This document shows positions 36,249 through 47,951 of a stretch of 64,000 nt of DNA, one piece after another; position 1 is the stretch's first letter; every line of letters starts with the position of its first letter. The notes under the pieces were generated by a model. The model searched no databases. It saw only the letters and a program-made list of their open reading frames with translations, and was not told the DNA's origin. The stretch is from Thalassotalea sp. PS06 (GTDB lineage Bacteria > Pseudomonadota > Gammaproteobacteria > Enterobacterales > Alteromonadaceae): NCBI RefSeq assembly GCF_007197775.1, contig NZ_CP041638.1, positions 3,731,230-3,795,229 on the forward strand. The letters run 5' to 3'. The position numbers and the translations under genes were made by a program.

Positions 36249-39200
36249 ATGATGAAAACGACAAAAAACTTAGCAAATTTGCTGATTGTCGCCTTAGTAT
36301 CACTATTTCTTACCGCCTGTGGCGGTGACAGTGATATTAAGTCAGGAGAATCCCTGTTAACGTGTGATGTACCTATGGTGCCTGATGCCAGCGGTACATC
36401 TTGTGTGGCTCCAGAGCCAATTCAGTGTCCGGCTCCTACGGTTCCGGATGCATTAAACGAAACCTGTGTAGTTGGTGTTGATCCAAATGCGCCAATTCCA
36501 GTTTATTTCCCAGCTGAAAATGAAGCGGTACTTTATTTTAATCTGGGTACAGATAATCCAGATGACTATGTAGGTTATCGTCTACATACCTGGAATACTG
36601 ACCAGTGTGATGCGTACGCGCCACCACACGATACGTCTGACTGGGCAAATGGCCATGAATATGCTGGTGTTGATCCAACTTATGGTGCTTATTACATTCT
36701 TAACCTGAAAGAAGGTTATACAGAATGTGGTAACTTTATCGTTCATATCGGTACTGACGATGCAGGTAAAGCACTGGGTAGCGGCGACTTCCAAATGCCA
36801 TTACAGCAGGACGATCCTACCTATGCACGGATGAACTTCACCTTTAACGGTGAACCTTCAGTATTTGAATACCCGGTAGTTTCTCTAGGTAAGCAACCAG
36901 TTAAAGCCGCTGATTTTGCTGCTCACTGGATTGATACCAATACCCTGGTTTGGAACTCTGACGCCGATATCGCCACCGTTAAACTTCACTACTCAGCGAG
37001 TGCAGGTATCGAAGCTGACGAAAATGACATGTTCAACGGTTCTACTCTTGAGCTAGGCATGGTTGATTTAACTGAAGAGCAAAAAGCGTTTGCTCCGAAA
37101 GTGAATGACTGGCCTGCATATCAAGGTAACTGGAGCGCTGAAGATGCTAAATCTGTATTAAAAAGCCAATTAGTTGTTGTGGGTTACAACAGCGATGGTG
37201 AAACGGTTGCTGCAAGTAACGTTCAGGCGGATAAAGTTCTTGATTACCTATACACCATGGGTGATATGGATGCTGATGAAGCGCAGTTAGGTCTTAACTA
37301 TGACAACGGCATGATCGATGTTGCACTTTGGGCACCAACCGCTCAAAACGTAGTATTGAAAGTATTTGATGCCGACAAAGCAGAGACTGGCAGCTACCCA
37401 ATGATGGAAGACACCATGACGGGTATCTGGAGCTACAGCGCTGATTTAGACATGGATCGTGCGTTCTACCAGTTTGAAGTTACGGTTTATCACCCGCAAA
37501 GCCAGATGATTGAAACCTTGTTGGTAACTGATCCTTACTCGGTAAGCTTGTCTACTAACGGTGAATACTCTCAGTTTGTAAATCTGGAAGACTCTGATCT
37601 ATACCCTGATGGCTGGATGGAGCAAACCATTCCTACCGTTTCGGATGTTGAAGATGCAGTAATCTACGAAGCTCATATCCGTGACTTCAGTGCGATGGAC
37701 CAGTCAGTTTCTGAAGAAAACCGTGGTAAGTACCTGGCATTCTCAGAAATGGACAGCGCACCAGTAATGCACCTGAAGAAACTTGCTGAAAGTGGTCTTA
37801 CGCACTTCCATATTCTTCCGGCAAATGACATTGCTTCTATCAACGAAGATCCAGAGCGTATTGTTGATTTAACCGATACGGTTGCTGATCTATGCGCATT
37901 GAAATCTGACGCGCCAGTATGTGGAATTGAAGACGACAACGCAACGCTACAATCTGTACTTGAAAGCTACAGCCCTTACACCAATGATGCTGCAAATCTT
38001 GTAAACGTAATTCGTGAATTTGATAGCTTCAACTGGGGTTATGATCCTAAGCACTTCAATGTACCAGATGGTATTTATGCGTCTGACGCTGACGGCGTAG
38101 CGCGTATCAAAGAAATGCGTGCGATGATCCAGTCATTGCATGAAGTTGGTCTTCGCGTTGTACTTGATGTTGTTTATAACCACACCAATTCAGCGGGCCT
38201 TTGGGATAACTCAGTATTCGATAAAATCGTTCCGGGTTACTACCACAGCCGTGACGTAGTTTCTGGTGCCGTTATCCAGTCTACCTGTTGTAACGATACC
38301 GCTCTTGAGCATCGTATGATGGACAAGTTCATGGTGGATTCACTACTTCTATGGACTGAACAGTATAAATACGACGGCTTCCGCTTCGACATCATGAGCC
38401 ATGGTTCTAAGCAACAAATGCTAGCCGCTCGCGACGCTGTTCGTGCTGTTGACGAAGATAACTACTTCTACGGTGAAGGCTGGACGCGTGACGATCGTGG
38501 TTTTGAACAGGCTAACCAGTTCAACATGGCTGGTACTGAAATCTCTACCTTTAACGACCGTATCCGCGAAGGTATCCGTACTGGTGAAATCTTCTCAAAC
38601 ATTGATTACGAAGATGGTCCATTCATCAAGCAGGATATTGTTAAGCTTGGTATGGCTGGTTCTCTGGCTGACTACGTATTAAAGAGCTACAACGGTGTTG
38701 ACGCTACTGGTAGTGCTTACAACCCAGGTATGTATGCGAAAGACCCGGCCGACGTTATCAACTACATCTCTAAGCACGATAATGAATCACTATGGGATCA
38801 GTTGCAGTTTGTATTGCCATTCTCAATGAGCATGGATGAGCGTGTACGTGCGCAAAACGTATCTCACTCTATCATCATGCTTTCACAGGGTGTTCCGTTC
38901 CTGCAATTAGGTGGCGATTTCTTACGTTCGAAATCTTTAGACCGTAACACTTATGATGCCGGCGATTGGTTCAACAAAGTTGATTACGATTTCTACACTA
39001 ACAACTTCAACGTTGGTCTGCCTTTAGATAAAGGTGGTCGCGATGATGATACTTTGGTTTCATTAGCGGCGAATCCAATGGCTCAAGTAGGCATGAGTGA
39101 GATCAGCTTCGCCAGCAATGTGTTCAATGAATTCCTACAGATTCGTCAGTCTAGTAAGCTATTCCGCTTAACGACAGCTGATGACATCATCAACCGCGTA

Positions 39201-40541
39201 GGTTTCCACAACATTGGTAAGCGTCAGACTCAGGGCTTAATCGTAATGAGTATTGATGATGGTACAGGTTTTGCTGACCTAGACCCAATGCACGATGCGG
39301 TAGTAGTTGTTGTTAACACCTCTAACATGGAACATTCACACACCGTTGCAACGGCGTCAGGTTTCTCTTTACACACTGTTCAACAAAACTCTGTTGACGG
39401 TGTTGTTGCCGGCGCAAGCTTCAGTGAAGGCGAGGGTGAAGGTACCTTTACCGTTCCAGCGCTAAGCACTGCAGTATTCGTGAAAGTGCAGGGCGAAATG
39501 CAGGGCGAAGGTTTATCAGCATTTGCTACTGCTGGTGCTCCGGATGTTGTTCCATACGGTGATACCACAGTATTGATTCGTGGCGACATGAACGGCTGGG
39601 GTGAAACCGATGCAATGATGTATCAGGGCAATGGTGTTTACTCAGTAGATATCGATTTAGCCGCTGGTGAGTACTACTTCAAAGTGGCTTCAGGTGATTG
39701 GTCTACGGTTAACCTTGGCGCGCCAAATGGCGACCCTGTTATGCTAAATACAGATCTTGCATTAGTACCTGGTAGCAACGATAACCTGAAGATCACTATC
39801 ACAGAAGAAACGCGTTACACCTTCTCTATCGATGCGACTAATACCTCTGCACCGATTCTGAACGTAACTTACGAAGAGCCGTTCTACGGTACCACCGTAT
39901 TCTTGCGTGGTGACATGAATGGTTGGTCTGAAGATAACCCGTTCACTTATATCGGCGATGGCAAGTACTCGTTGACAACTACTATTGAAGCTGGCGACAA
40001 GTACTTTAAAGTGGCTTCAGCAGATTGGGCAACCGTTAACATGGGTGCACCTGCTGACGATACTGAAGTACTAGAGCGTGAAGAACAGCTTCTTGTTCCA
40101 GGTTCAAATGACAACCTGCATATGGTCTTCGCTGATGGTGAATACACCTTTATCTTTGATGCTTCGAACCAACAAGAGCCGATTCTAACTGTATACAGTG
40201 CCAAAATGTTTGGTGAAACTACAGTGTATGTAAAAGGTAGTATGAATGGTTGGTCTGAAAATGATGCCATGACTTATATTGGCAACAGCACTTACACACT
40301 TACCTTGTCTCTGGAAGCACAAAGTTATGAATTCAAAGTGGCTTCTCAAGACTGGTCAACGGTAAACTTAGGTGCCACCTCTGGTGACGATGCCGATGTT
40401 TATCTTGATACCGCTGAAGCACTGGTTCAGGATTCACAATCCAACTTCAAGATTGATATTAGCGAAGCTGGCGATTACCTATTCACGGTAACCGGTCCGG
40501 ATCCGTTAAATTCAACCCTGACTGTAACTAAGGTTATGTAA
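36249..40541 (+). CDS. Pullulanase-type alpha-1,6-glucosidase lipoprotein with three C-terminal starch-binding-like repeats
   Basis: Cuts alpha-1,6 branches of pullulan/starch at the cell surface. It has 1430 residues. The signal ends in the lipobox LFLTAC. Cys/Pro-rich linker repeats (VPDASGTSCVAPEP, VPDALNETCVVG) are followed by a PUD/CBM41-like domain (GYRLHTWNTDQC) and CBM48-like modules. The GH13 barrel has VVLDVVYNHTN, DGFRFDIMSHG (nucleophile Asp714) and FYGEGW (acid Glu743). From about residue 1105, 1214 and 1321 three repeats start with RGDMNGW or KGSMNGW and carry FKVAS.DW.TVN.GA, an Ig-like starch-binding type module. AAGGA precedes the ATG. Part of the receptor unit, closed by a terminator. 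Confidence 0.95.
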   Translation: MMKTTKNLANLLIVALVSLFLTACGGDSDIKSGESLLTCDVPMVPDASGTSCVAPEPIQCPAPTVPDALNETCVVGVDPNAPIPVYFPAENEAVLYFNLGTDNPDDYVGYRLHTWNTDQCDAYAPPHDTSDWANGHEYAGVDPTYGAYYILNLKEGYTECGNFIVHIGTDDAGKALGSGDFQMPLQQDDPTYARMNFTFNGEPSVFEYPVVSLGKQPVKAADFAAHWIDTNTLVWNSDADIATVKLHYSASAGIEADENDMFNGSTLELGMVDLTEEQKAFAPKVNDWPAYQGNWSAEDAKSVLKSQLVVVGYNSDGETVAASNVQADKVLDYLYTMGDMDADEAQLGLNYDNGMIDVALWAPTAQNVVLKVFDADKAETGSYPMMEDTMTGIWSYSADLDMDRAFYQFEVTVYHPQSQMIETLLVTDPYSVSLSTNGEYSQFVNLEDSDLYPDGWMEQTIPTVSDVEDAVIYEAHIRDFSAMDQSVSEENRGKYLAFSEMDSAPVMHLKKLAESGLTHFHILPANDIASINEDPERIVDLTDTVADLCALKSDAPVCGIEDDNATLQSVLESYSPYTNDAANLVNVIREFDSFNWGYDPKHFNVPDGIYASDADGVARIKEMRAMIQSLHEVGLRVVLDVVYNHTNSAGLWDNSVFDKIVPGYYHSRDVVSGAVIQSTCCNDTALEHRMMDKFMVDSLLLWTEQYKYDGFRFDIMSHGSKQQMLAARDAVRAVDEDNYFYGEGWTRDDRGFEQANQFNMAGTEISTFNDRIREGIRTGEIFSNIDYEDGPFIKQDIVKLGMAGSLADYVLKSYNGVDATGSAYNPGMYAKDPADVINYISKHDNESLWDQLQFVLPFSMSMDERVRAQNVSHSIIMLSQGVPFLQLGGDFLRSKSLDRNTYDAGDWFNKVDYDFYTNNFNVGLPLDKGGRDDDTLVSLAANPMAQVGMSEISFASNVFNEFLQIRQSSKLFRLTTADDIINRVGFHNIGKRQTQGLIVMSIDDGTGFADLDPMHDAVVVVVNTSNMEHSHTVATASGFSLHTVQQNSVDGVVAGASFSEGEGEGTFTVPALSTAVFVKVQGEMQGEGLSAFATAGAPDVVPYGDTTVLIRGDMNGWGETDAMMYQGNGVYSVDIDLAAGEYYFKVASGDWSTVNLGAPNGDPVMLNTDLALVPGSNDNLKITITEETRYTFSIDATNTSAPILNVTYEEPFYGTTVFLRGDMNGWSEDNPFTYIGDGKYSLTTTIEAGDKYFKVASADWATVNMGAPADDTEVLEREEQLLVPGSNDNLHMVFADGEYTFIFDASNQQEPILTVYSAKMFGETTVYVKGSMNGWSENDAMTYIGNSTYTLTLSLEAQSYEFKVASQDWSTVNLGATSGDDADVYLDTAEALVQDSQSNFKIDISEAGDYLFTVTGPDPLNSTLTVTKVM

Positions 40542-40564
40542 TAACCCTAGCCGCTAACTAAACC

Positions 40565-40594
40565 GAAAAAACGCCCGCAAGGGCGTTTTTTTTT
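40565..40594 (+). terminator. Terminator after the pullulanase gene
   Basis: AAAAACGCCC - gcaa - GGGCGTTTTT with a following T-run (about nine T). Ends the receptor-pullulanase transcript. Confidence 0.9.
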
Positions 40595-40596
40595 GC

Positions 40597-40800
40597 ACAT
40601 GGACGTGCTTACCCTCCCGAACCATGGATGGTAGCAAGGGGGGGATTATTACAGGGATGTATGTATGCCCGTTGAGCAGGACGCGGTTAGGGTGTGTACA
40701 TGGACGTGCTTAGTCGAGATATTGCCATCCATGATATCTCGACATATCGGAAGTCCTTTTACTAATCCTCCCGAACCATGGATGGTAGCAAGGGAGGATT
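40597..40800. repeat. Intergenic repeat element, copy A
   Basis: About 204 bases. It starts ACATGGACGTGCTTACCC. Each end has a copy of a 31-base unit, CCTCCCGAACCATGGATGGT and AGCAAGGGAGG, which is itself almost palindromic. The middle has an inverted repeat TCGAGATATTGCCATCCA and TGATATCTCGAC. Read in reverse it aligns throughout with copy B at 43343-43598. No ORF is convincing in it. Confidence 0.85.
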
Positions 40801-40817
40801 TACTAGCTGAAAATTGA

Positions 40818-41117
40818 TTATTTACAGCTTATCTCTACCGTTTTAGGAGTCCATAGCGGCCCTACAACAGCGCTGGTTGCGCTGGATGCTAATCCATTAA
40901 GAAACGATGTTTCAGTTTTCACTGTAACCCATTCCTGTTCACCACAAATGTTGTTAAGCGCCACAGGATCTGATGCTTCATAAAGTGCTAACACTAAATT
41001 ATGATGCCACTCTTCTTTCTTAACCACAGCGGTAGTTGCCGCTGGCTCTTTGTCGAAGTGGATGGTAGTGCACGCGGAAAGCATTAGAGCCGAGATTAAT
41101 GTGATTGTTTTTTTCAT
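40818..41117 (-). CDS. Bor-like small lipoprotein 2
   Basis: A 99-residue lipoprotein, MKKTITLISALMLSACTTIH, with lipobox LSAC. After the lipid Cys comes a variable stretch, then a Bor-type core: LNNICGEQEWVTVKTETSFL and NGLASSATSAVV...TPKTVEISCK. In phage lambda Bor and Iss the corresponding text is CGG..NVVKTETQQTFVNGL and ends VYCSQ, and the two Cys are kept. AGGAAGG lies before the ATG. It follows the other Bor-like gene with only 2 bases between stop and start, so they are co-translated. Bor proteins are outer-membrane lipoproteins linked to serum resistance in E. coli. The role in a marine bacterium is unknown. Confidence 0.75.
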   Translation of the reverse strand: MKKTITLISALMLSACTTIHFDKEPAATTAVVKKEEWHHNLVLALYEASDPVALNNICGEQEWVTVKTETSFLNGLASSATSAVVGPLWTPKTVEISCK

Positions 41118-41119
41118 AA

Positions 41120-41416
41120 TTAACCTTCCTCTGAGCACCAGACTTTAACAGAATGAGGCGAATAGATACCGAGAGTTAACAAAGCAAAAACACCTTCCTG
41201 GAAGGTTTGTTGGGATTGCATTTGAATCACTTCTTTGTCACCACAAATTTCCGTTACATTGACTCTATGTTCACCAACAAGTCCCCAAAAAAAGAAATTT
41301 TTTGAATCTTCATAGGTCGGCGGGTTTACGTACTTAGAGGTTTGCTCTGGTTGCATGGTTACTGTCGAACATCCCGTCAGCACCAGCCCTAGCAATATTA
41401 CAAATTTCTTAATCAT
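41120..41416 (-). CDS. Bor-like small lipoprotein 1
   Basis: A 98-residue lipoprotein, MIKKFVILLGLVLTGCSTVT, lipobox LTGC. The Bor family core is evident: HRVNVTEICGDKEVIQMQSQ, QTFQEGVFALLTLGIYSPHS and VKVWCSEEG, which parallels lambda Bor (QQTFVNGLLGFITLGIYTP, then VYCSQ). The TLGIYxP stretch is the best single match. AAGGAG is at the right spacing. First gene of a two-gene unit. Not associated with any other phage gene here. Confidence 0.85.
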   Translation of the reverse strand: MIKKFVILLGLVLTGCSTVTMQPEQTSKYVNPPTYEDSKNFFFWGLVGEHRVNVTEICGDKEVIQMQSQQTFQEGVFALLTLGIYSPHSVKVWCSEEG

Positions 41417-41569
41417 AATTTACTCCTTGTAGAATAAGAAATACCTGACTTTCAGGTAACAAAGATACTAACAGAGCAGTCGAAGATGATAAATAAGATA
41501 CTGAGTTTATTAGTTTTTATAGAAACCAAATAACAAGAGCCCAGAAAACTCGGGAGCTGACAGTGATTT

Positions 41570-41818
41570 TTACTTTTTAGAATGGTTATCGGGCCGCTGT
41601 TCCTGCTCGCGCTTAACCAGTAAAAATGTCAGATACATTTTGGTAGGTAGGGAAAATATCAGGCCAAAGGCAATGCAGGCGGCGCTGATAATCATCCCGG
41701 TAACGCCTAGCTTTTCAGGTAAATCAAACCAGTAGAGTAGGGAGTAACCCAGCACCAATAAAAAAAGCCCAATTCCGATAGCGATCTTCAGTAATAAAAT
41801 GAGTCGCGCTTCTGACAT
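41570..41818 (-). CDS. Small inner-membrane protein, two TM helices
   Basis: An 82-residue protein with two hydrophobic segments (LILLLKIAIGIGLFLLVLGY and VTGMIISAACIAFGLIFSLP) and a charged tail, KREQEQRPDNHSKK. No family that I recognise. It starts 60 bases after the glmU stop and reads in the same direction, so it may be co-transcribed with glmU. It has no clear Shine-Dalgarno beyond GAGAAAAG. Confidence 0.7.
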   Translation of the reverse strand: MSEARLILLLKIAIGIGLFLLVLGYSLLYWFDLPEKLGVTGMIISAACIAFGLIFSLPTKMYLTFLLVKREQEQRPDNHSKK

Positions 41819-41878
41819 GGGCTTTTCTCTTTAATGGCTTTTTAATTAATTTGCTTTTATTTTGCTCTTACTTTGCAC

Positions 41879-43237
41879 TTATTTTTTTGAGGGGCGCTTC
41901 CAGCCGCTAATATTGCGCTGTTTAGCACGTGCTACCGCTAAAGAATCATCTTCAACGTCTTTAACAATAACTGAACCTGCAGCTGTGGTAGCCATATCAC
42001 CGACCGTAACAGGCGCTACTAGCGAAGCATTAGAGCCAATAAACGCATTATCGCCGATAATAGTCTGCGATTTATTTACGCCATCATAATTACAAGTAAT
42101 GGTACCGGCGCCAATATTGGCTTTTGTACCAACAATAGTATCACCTAGATAAGTTAAATGACCGGCTTTGGAACCAGGGCCTAAGGTGGACTTTTTCATT
42201 TCCACGAAGTTACCGACATGGGCATCTTCTTTTAACACCGAACCCGGACGAATACGGGCAAATGGACCAACACTGGATTTATTTTCCAATACTGCATCTT
42301 CGATAATGGTATTTGGTTTTACCACCACATCATCACCGATCGTACAGTTGGTTAAGATACAGTTAGCGCCAATTTCAACGTTATTTCCAACTGTTACATC
42401 GCCTTCAAAAATACAGTTAATATCAATTTCAACTTCTTCACCAACGCTCAATTCACCGCGGATATCAATACGAGCAGGGTCGCGTAAACTCGCACCAGCA
42501 ATCATCAATTGTTCTGCCTGACGAGCCTGGTACGCACGCTCTAAAGTAGCAAGCTGAACACGGTTATTGGCACCTTCTACTTCAATCGCCGTTTCTGGGT
42601 GCGCGGTATGAATGGTTTTCCCTTCGCTATGGGCCATGGCAATTATATCGGTAAGGTAATATTCGCCTTGAGCATTATCGTTAGAAAGGTTACCCAACCA
42701 GCGCTTTAAGTCGCCGCCATTGGCAAGCAGGATTCCGGTATTTACTTCAGTAATTTTTAGCTGCTCGGGGTTTGCATCTTTTTGCTCGACAATACCGACA
42801 ACCGTGCCGTTATCACGAACGATTCTACCGTAACCAGTAGGGTCATTAAGCTCTACGGTCAGCAACGCCATTGAATCTTCTTGTTTTGCCGCTAACAGGC
42901 GCTCGAGGGTAGAAACCTGTGTTAACGGTACATCACCGTATAGAACCAGCACATCTTCATCGTCTTTGATGTGCTCACGAGCCTGATCTACCGCATGGCC
43001 AGTGCCCAATTGTTCCGCTTGTTCAACAAAGGTTAAATCATCGCCCTGTACAGCGTCTTTTAGTAATTCGCCGCCAAAACCATAAACAAGGTTAATTTGT
43101 TGGGCATCTAGCGCCCGAGCGGAATCGATAACATGCTCTACCATAGACTTGTGTGCGACAGGGTGGAGAACTTTGGGAAGTTTAGAACGCATACGAGTAC
43201 CTTTACCCGCAGCAAGAATAACGACTGAAAGAGGCAT
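41879..43237 (-). CDS. glmU: Bifunctional GlmU (GlcN-1-P acetyltransferase / GlcNAc-1-P uridylyltransferase)
   Basis: Makes UDP-GlcNAc, the precursor of peptidoglycan and LPS, in the cytoplasm. It has 452 residues. The N-terminal pyrophosphorylase domain begins [19 protein letters not shown]. The left-handed beta-helix acetyltransferase domain from about 230 has hexapeptide repeats ([39 protein letters not shown]). The order atpC-glmU is common in Gammaproteobacteria. Here a repeat element (copy B) sits between them. Confidence 0.98.
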   Translation of the reverse strand: MPLSVVILAAGKGTRMRSKLPKVLHPVAHKSMVEHVIDSARALDAQQINLVYGFGGELLKDAVQGDDLTFVEQAEQLGTGHAVDQAREHIKDDEDVLVLYGDVPLTQVSTLERLLAAKQEDSMALLTVELNDPTGYGRIVRDNGTVVGIVEQKDANPEQLKITEVNTGILLANGGDLKRWLGNLSNDNAQGEYYLTDIIAMAHSEGKTIHTAHPETAIEVEGANNRVQLATLERAYQARQAEQLMIAGASLRDPARIDIRGELSVGEEVEIDINCIFEGDVTVGNNVEIGANCILTNCTIGDDVVVKPNTIIEDAVLENKSSVGPFARIRPGSVLKEDAHVGNFVEMKKSTLGPGSKAGHLTYLGDTIVGTKANIGAGTITCNYDGVNKSQTIIGDNAFIGSNASLVAPVTVGDMATTAAGSVIVKDVEDDSLAVARAKQRNISGWKRPSKK

Positions 43238-43342
43238 AATATTCCCTATATATTTTTATTCCCTTTAGTTTAATCGCTTTTGTACCGTTGCAAAACTAAT
43301 CAGGGAATAATTCCTGAAAATTTCATAAAATTTAGAAACATT

Positions 43343-43598
43343 CCCCCCCTTGCTACCATCCATGGTTCGGGAGGATTAGTAAAGGGATTTACGATATGTC
43401 GGGATATCATGGAGGTCATATCCTGACAAGATACATGGACGTATTGAATGTCGAGATATCATGGACGGCAATATCTCGACTAAGTACATCCATGTACATA
43501 CACTTACCGCATCCTGCTATCAGGGCATACTTACATCCATGTAATAAACCCTCCCTTGCTACCATCCATGGTTCGGGAGGATAAGTACGTCCATGTAC
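43343..43598. repeat. Intergenic repeat element, copy B (inverted relative to copy A)
   Basis: About 256 bases. It begins CCCTTGCTACCATCCATGGT and ends with a second copy of the same unit. It matches the reverse complement of copy A, with an extra ~50-base internal segment that partly duplicates the ATATCATGGA...GTCGAGATATCATGGACGG part. Copies A and B thus bracket 2.5 kb holding the Bor-like genes, a small membrane protein and glmU. Confidence 0.85.
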
Positions 43599-43600
43599 AA

Positions 43601-43624
43601 AAAAGGCGCCAAATGGCGCCTTTT
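43601..43624 (-). terminator. Terminator of the atp operon
   Basis: AAAAGGCGCC - attt - GGCGCCTTTTTT on the minus strand, 25 bases after the atpC stop. Confidence 0.88.
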
Positions 43625-43648
43625 CTCATTTAAGTAAGTAATTAAACA

Positions 43649-44074
43649 TTACTTCTTATATTTGTTTGCTTCCTGGATAACACGTAATTGCGCTACCGCT
43701 CTGGCTAGCTCTGCAGCAACTTCTGCGTAATCAACGTCAGCAGATGCGTTTGCAATGTGCTCTTCAGCACGTTGCTTGGCTTCTAAAGCAGCTTGCTCAT
43801 CCAGCTCGCCACCGCGTACAGCCACATCGGCCAATACGGTAACGTTACCTGGTTGAACTTCCAACATACCACCGGAAAGGTAAATAACCTCTTCGCCGCC
43901 ATGTTGTTTAACAATACGCGCCATACCTGGTTTCAACGCAGTTAGTAAAGGAGCGTGACCAGGCATAATACCTAGCTCACCTTCACTACCTGTAATTTGC
44001 AATGATTCTACGCGACCTGAAAATAAGCTTTCTTCGGCGCTTACTACATCCAAATGAACCGTCATGGCAGCCAT
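43649..44074 (-). CDS. atpC: ATP synthase epsilon subunit
   Basis: A 141-residue central-stalk subunit of F1. The N-terminal beta-sandwich has [20 protein letters not shown] and [19 protein letters not shown]. The C-terminal helices that can inhibit ATPase are [17 protein letters not shown] onward. Last gene of the operon, 17 bases after atpD. A second in-frame ATG three codons later (MTVHL) matches the usual family start and is possible. Confidence 0.98.
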   Translation of the reverse strand: MAAMTVHLDVVSAEESLFSGRVESLQITGSEGELGIMPGHAPLLTALKPGMARIVKQHGGEEVIYLSGGMLEVQPGNVTVLADVAVRGGELDEQAALEAKQRAEEHIANASADVDYAEVAAELARAVAQLRVIQEANKYKK

Positions 44075-44091
44075 ATTCTCTCCTAAGCCAA

Positions 44092-45510
<1,419 letters not shown>

Positions 45511-46371
45511 CTATACCGCAGCCGCACCTGCAACGATTTCACTCAGCTCTTGAGTAATCGCTGCCTGACGGGCCTTGTTGTACACCAATTGTAAGTCGTC
45601 AATTAAGCTACCAGCATTATCTGTCGCTGCTTTCATCGCTACCATACGGGCAGCTTGCTCACTGGCTAGGTTTTCAACCACGCCTTGGTATACCTGGGAC
45701 TCAACGAAACGAACCATTAACTGGTCAAGCAATGCTTGGGCATCAGGCTCGTAGATGTAATCCCAGCGATGGGTAATTTCGTCATCATCAGACTTAGGCA
45801 AAGGTAACAATTGATCGATAGTCGGCTTTTGACTCATAGTGTTTTCAAACTTGTTGTACACTACGAAAAGTCGGTCGATATCACCCTTGTCATAGGCGTC
45901 TAACATCACCTTAACAGAACCGATTAAATCAGTTACTGAAGGTTGGTCGCCTAAACCGGATTTTTGGGCAACTACGTTGGCACCGAAACTTGCAAAGAAA
46001 CCGGCTGCTTTCGAGCCGATTAATGCAAATTCCACGTCAGCGCCTTGTTCCTGCCATTTGGCAGAGTCTTTTAATACAGACTTGAACAAATTGACGTTTA
46101 AGCCGCCACAAAGACCACGGTCGGTAGAAATAACGATATAGCCTACACGCTTAACTTCACGCTCTTCCAAATAAGGATGGCGATATTCAAGTTGACCGCA
46201 TGCAATGTGACCGATCACGTTTCTGATTTTCTCAGCGTAAGGACGGGTGGCAGCCATCGCATCTTGCGCACGACGCATTTTTGATGCTGCAACCATTTCC
46301 ATTGCGCTGGTGATCTTCTGTGTATTTTTTACACTTCCGATCTTGTCTTTAATTTCTTTACCACCGGCCAT
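45511..46371 (-). CDS. atpG: ATP synthase gamma subunit
   Basis: Rotor shaft of F1, 286 residues. The N-terminal helix has [20 protein letters not shown] and the C-terminal helix has [20 protein letters not shown] followed by [14 protein letters not shown], the region that turns inside alpha/beta. Complete. Confidence 0.98.
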   Translation of the reverse strand: MAGGKEIKDKIGSVKNTQKITSAMEMVAASKMRRAQDAMAATRPYAEKIRNVIGHIACGQLEYRHPYLEEREVKRVGYIVISTDRGLCGGLNVNLFKSVLKDSAKWQEQGADVEFALIGSKAAGFFASFGANVVAQKSGLGDQPSVTDLIGSVKVMLDAYDKGDIDRLFVVYNKFENTMSQKPTIDQLLPLPKSDDDEITHRWDYIYEPDAQALLDQLMVRFVESQVYQGVVENLASEQAARMVAMKAATDNAGSLIDDLQLVYNKARQAAITQELSEIVAGAAAV

Positions 46372-46395
46372 GACTATTGTCTCCGAAACTAATAA

Positions 46396-47937
46396 TTACC
46401 AAGTCTGAGTTGCTTTGAAAGTATCAAGCAACTTAGTTAGACCCGATTCGATATCTTTATCGTAGTTACCAGTTTCGTTGATGGTAGCCACAAGCTCAGC
46501 GTGTTCGTTACTAGCGTAAGCTAATAACGCAGCTTCGAAATCGCCAATTTTGTTGATTTCGATGTCGGTTAAATAACCTTTTTCAGCTGCGAACAGAGAA
46601 ATTGCAGTTTCAGCCACAGATAGTGGGCTGTATTGCTTCTGCTTCATAAGTTCGGTTACACGCTGACCGTGCTCAAGCTGTGCACGAGTAGCATCATCAA
46701 GGTCAGATGCGAACTGTGCGAACGCTGCTAATTCAGCGTATTGAGCAAGGGCTAGACGGATACCACCACCAAGCTTCTTGATGATCTTGGTTTGAGCTGC
46801 ACCACCAACACGAGATACCGAGATACCTGCGTTAACAGCAGGACGGATACCAGCGTTGAATAGGTTTGACTCAAGGAAGATCTGACCATCGGTGATTGAA
46901 ATTACGTTAGTAGGAACGAACGCAGATACGTCACCCGCTTGAGTTTCAATGATAGGTAGAGCTGTTAATGAGCCAGTCTTACCTTTCACTTCACCGTTAG
47001 TGAACTTCTCTACATACTCTTCGTTTACACGAGCTGCACGCTCTAGTAGACGTGAGTGAAGATAGAAAACGTCACCTGGGAATGCTTCACGTCCAGGAGG
47101 ACGACGAAGTAGTAGTGAGATTTGACGATAAGCAACAGCTTGCTTAGACAAATCATCGTATACGATTAGGGCATCTTCACCGCGGTCGCGGAAGTATTCA
47201 CCCATAGTACAACCAGAATATGGCGCTAAGTATTGAAGTGCCGCTGCTTCAGAAGCAGACGCTACAACAACGATAGTGTTTTCAAGTGCACCGTGCTCTT
47301 CCAGAGAACGTACTACGTTAGCAACAGTAGAAGCCTTCTGGCCTACCGCTACGTAGATTGACTTGATGCCAGTGTCTTTCTGGTTGATGATTGCATCTAG
47401 TGCGATCGCAGATTTACCAACCTGACGGTCACCGATGATAAGCTCACGCTGACCACGACCGATTGGAATCATTGAGTCAATTGACTTGATACCAGTCTGA
47501 ACTGGCTGGTCAACTGATTTACGATCGATAACACCTGGTGCTACAACTTCAACAGGAGAGAAACCATCGCTTTCGATAGGACCCTTACCGTCGATTGGCT
47601 CACCTAGAGTGTTAACAACACGGCCTAAAAGACCGCGACCTACTGGTACTTCCAAAATACGGCCAGTACCTTTAACTTTTACGCCTTCAGCAAGGTCCGC
47701 GTATGGACCCATAACTACCGCACCTACCGAATCACGGTCAAGGTTTAACGCGATAGCGTAACGGTTGCCAGGAAGTTCAATCATCTCACCTTGCATTACA
47801 TCTGCAAGACCGTGGATGCGAATGATACCGTCAGTTACAGAAACGATAGTACCTTCGTTACGAGCTTCACTAACAACGTCGAATTGATCAATTCGAGATT
47901 TGATCAACTCAGCGATTTCAGTGGAATTCAATTGCAT
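46396..47937 (-). CDS. atpA: ATP synthase alpha subunit
   Basis: Regulatory, nucleotide-binding F1 subunit of 513 residues. The P-loop is [15 protein letters not shown]. The signature [14 protein letters not shown] is present. Length and ends match E. coli AtpA (513). Follows atpH by 14 bases. Confidence 0.99.
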   Translation of the reverse strand: MQLNSTEIAELIKSRIDQFDVVSEARNEGTIVSVTDGIIRIHGLADVMQGEMIELPGNRYAIALNLDRDSVGAVVMGPYADLAEGVKVKGTGRILEVPVGRGLLGRVVNTLGEPIDGKGPIESDGFSPVEVVAPGVIDRKSVDQPVQTGIKSIDSMIPIGRGQRELIIGDRQVGKSAIALDAIINQKDTGIKSIYVAVGQKASTVANVVRSLEEHGALENTIVVVASASEAAALQYLAPYSGCTMGEYFRDRGEDALIVYDDLSKQAVAYRQISLLLRRPPGREAFPGDVFYLHSRLLERAARVNEEYVEKFTNGEVKGKTGSLTALPIIETQAGDVSAFVPTNVISITDGQIFLESNLFNAGIRPAVNAGISVSRVGGAAQTKIIKKLGGGIRLALAQYAELAAFAQFASDLDDATRAQLEHGQRVTELMKQKQYSPLSVAETAISLFAAEKGYLTDIEINKIGDFEAALLAYASNEHAELVATINETGNYDKDIESGLTKLLDTFKATQTW

Positions 47938-47951
47938 GCTCTTTTCCCCGA

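Noticed and set aside
43396..43584. A 62-codon plus-strand frame in repeat copy B
   Set aside because: It runs entirely within the repeat element and has no ribosome site or match. Copy A does not keep the frame.
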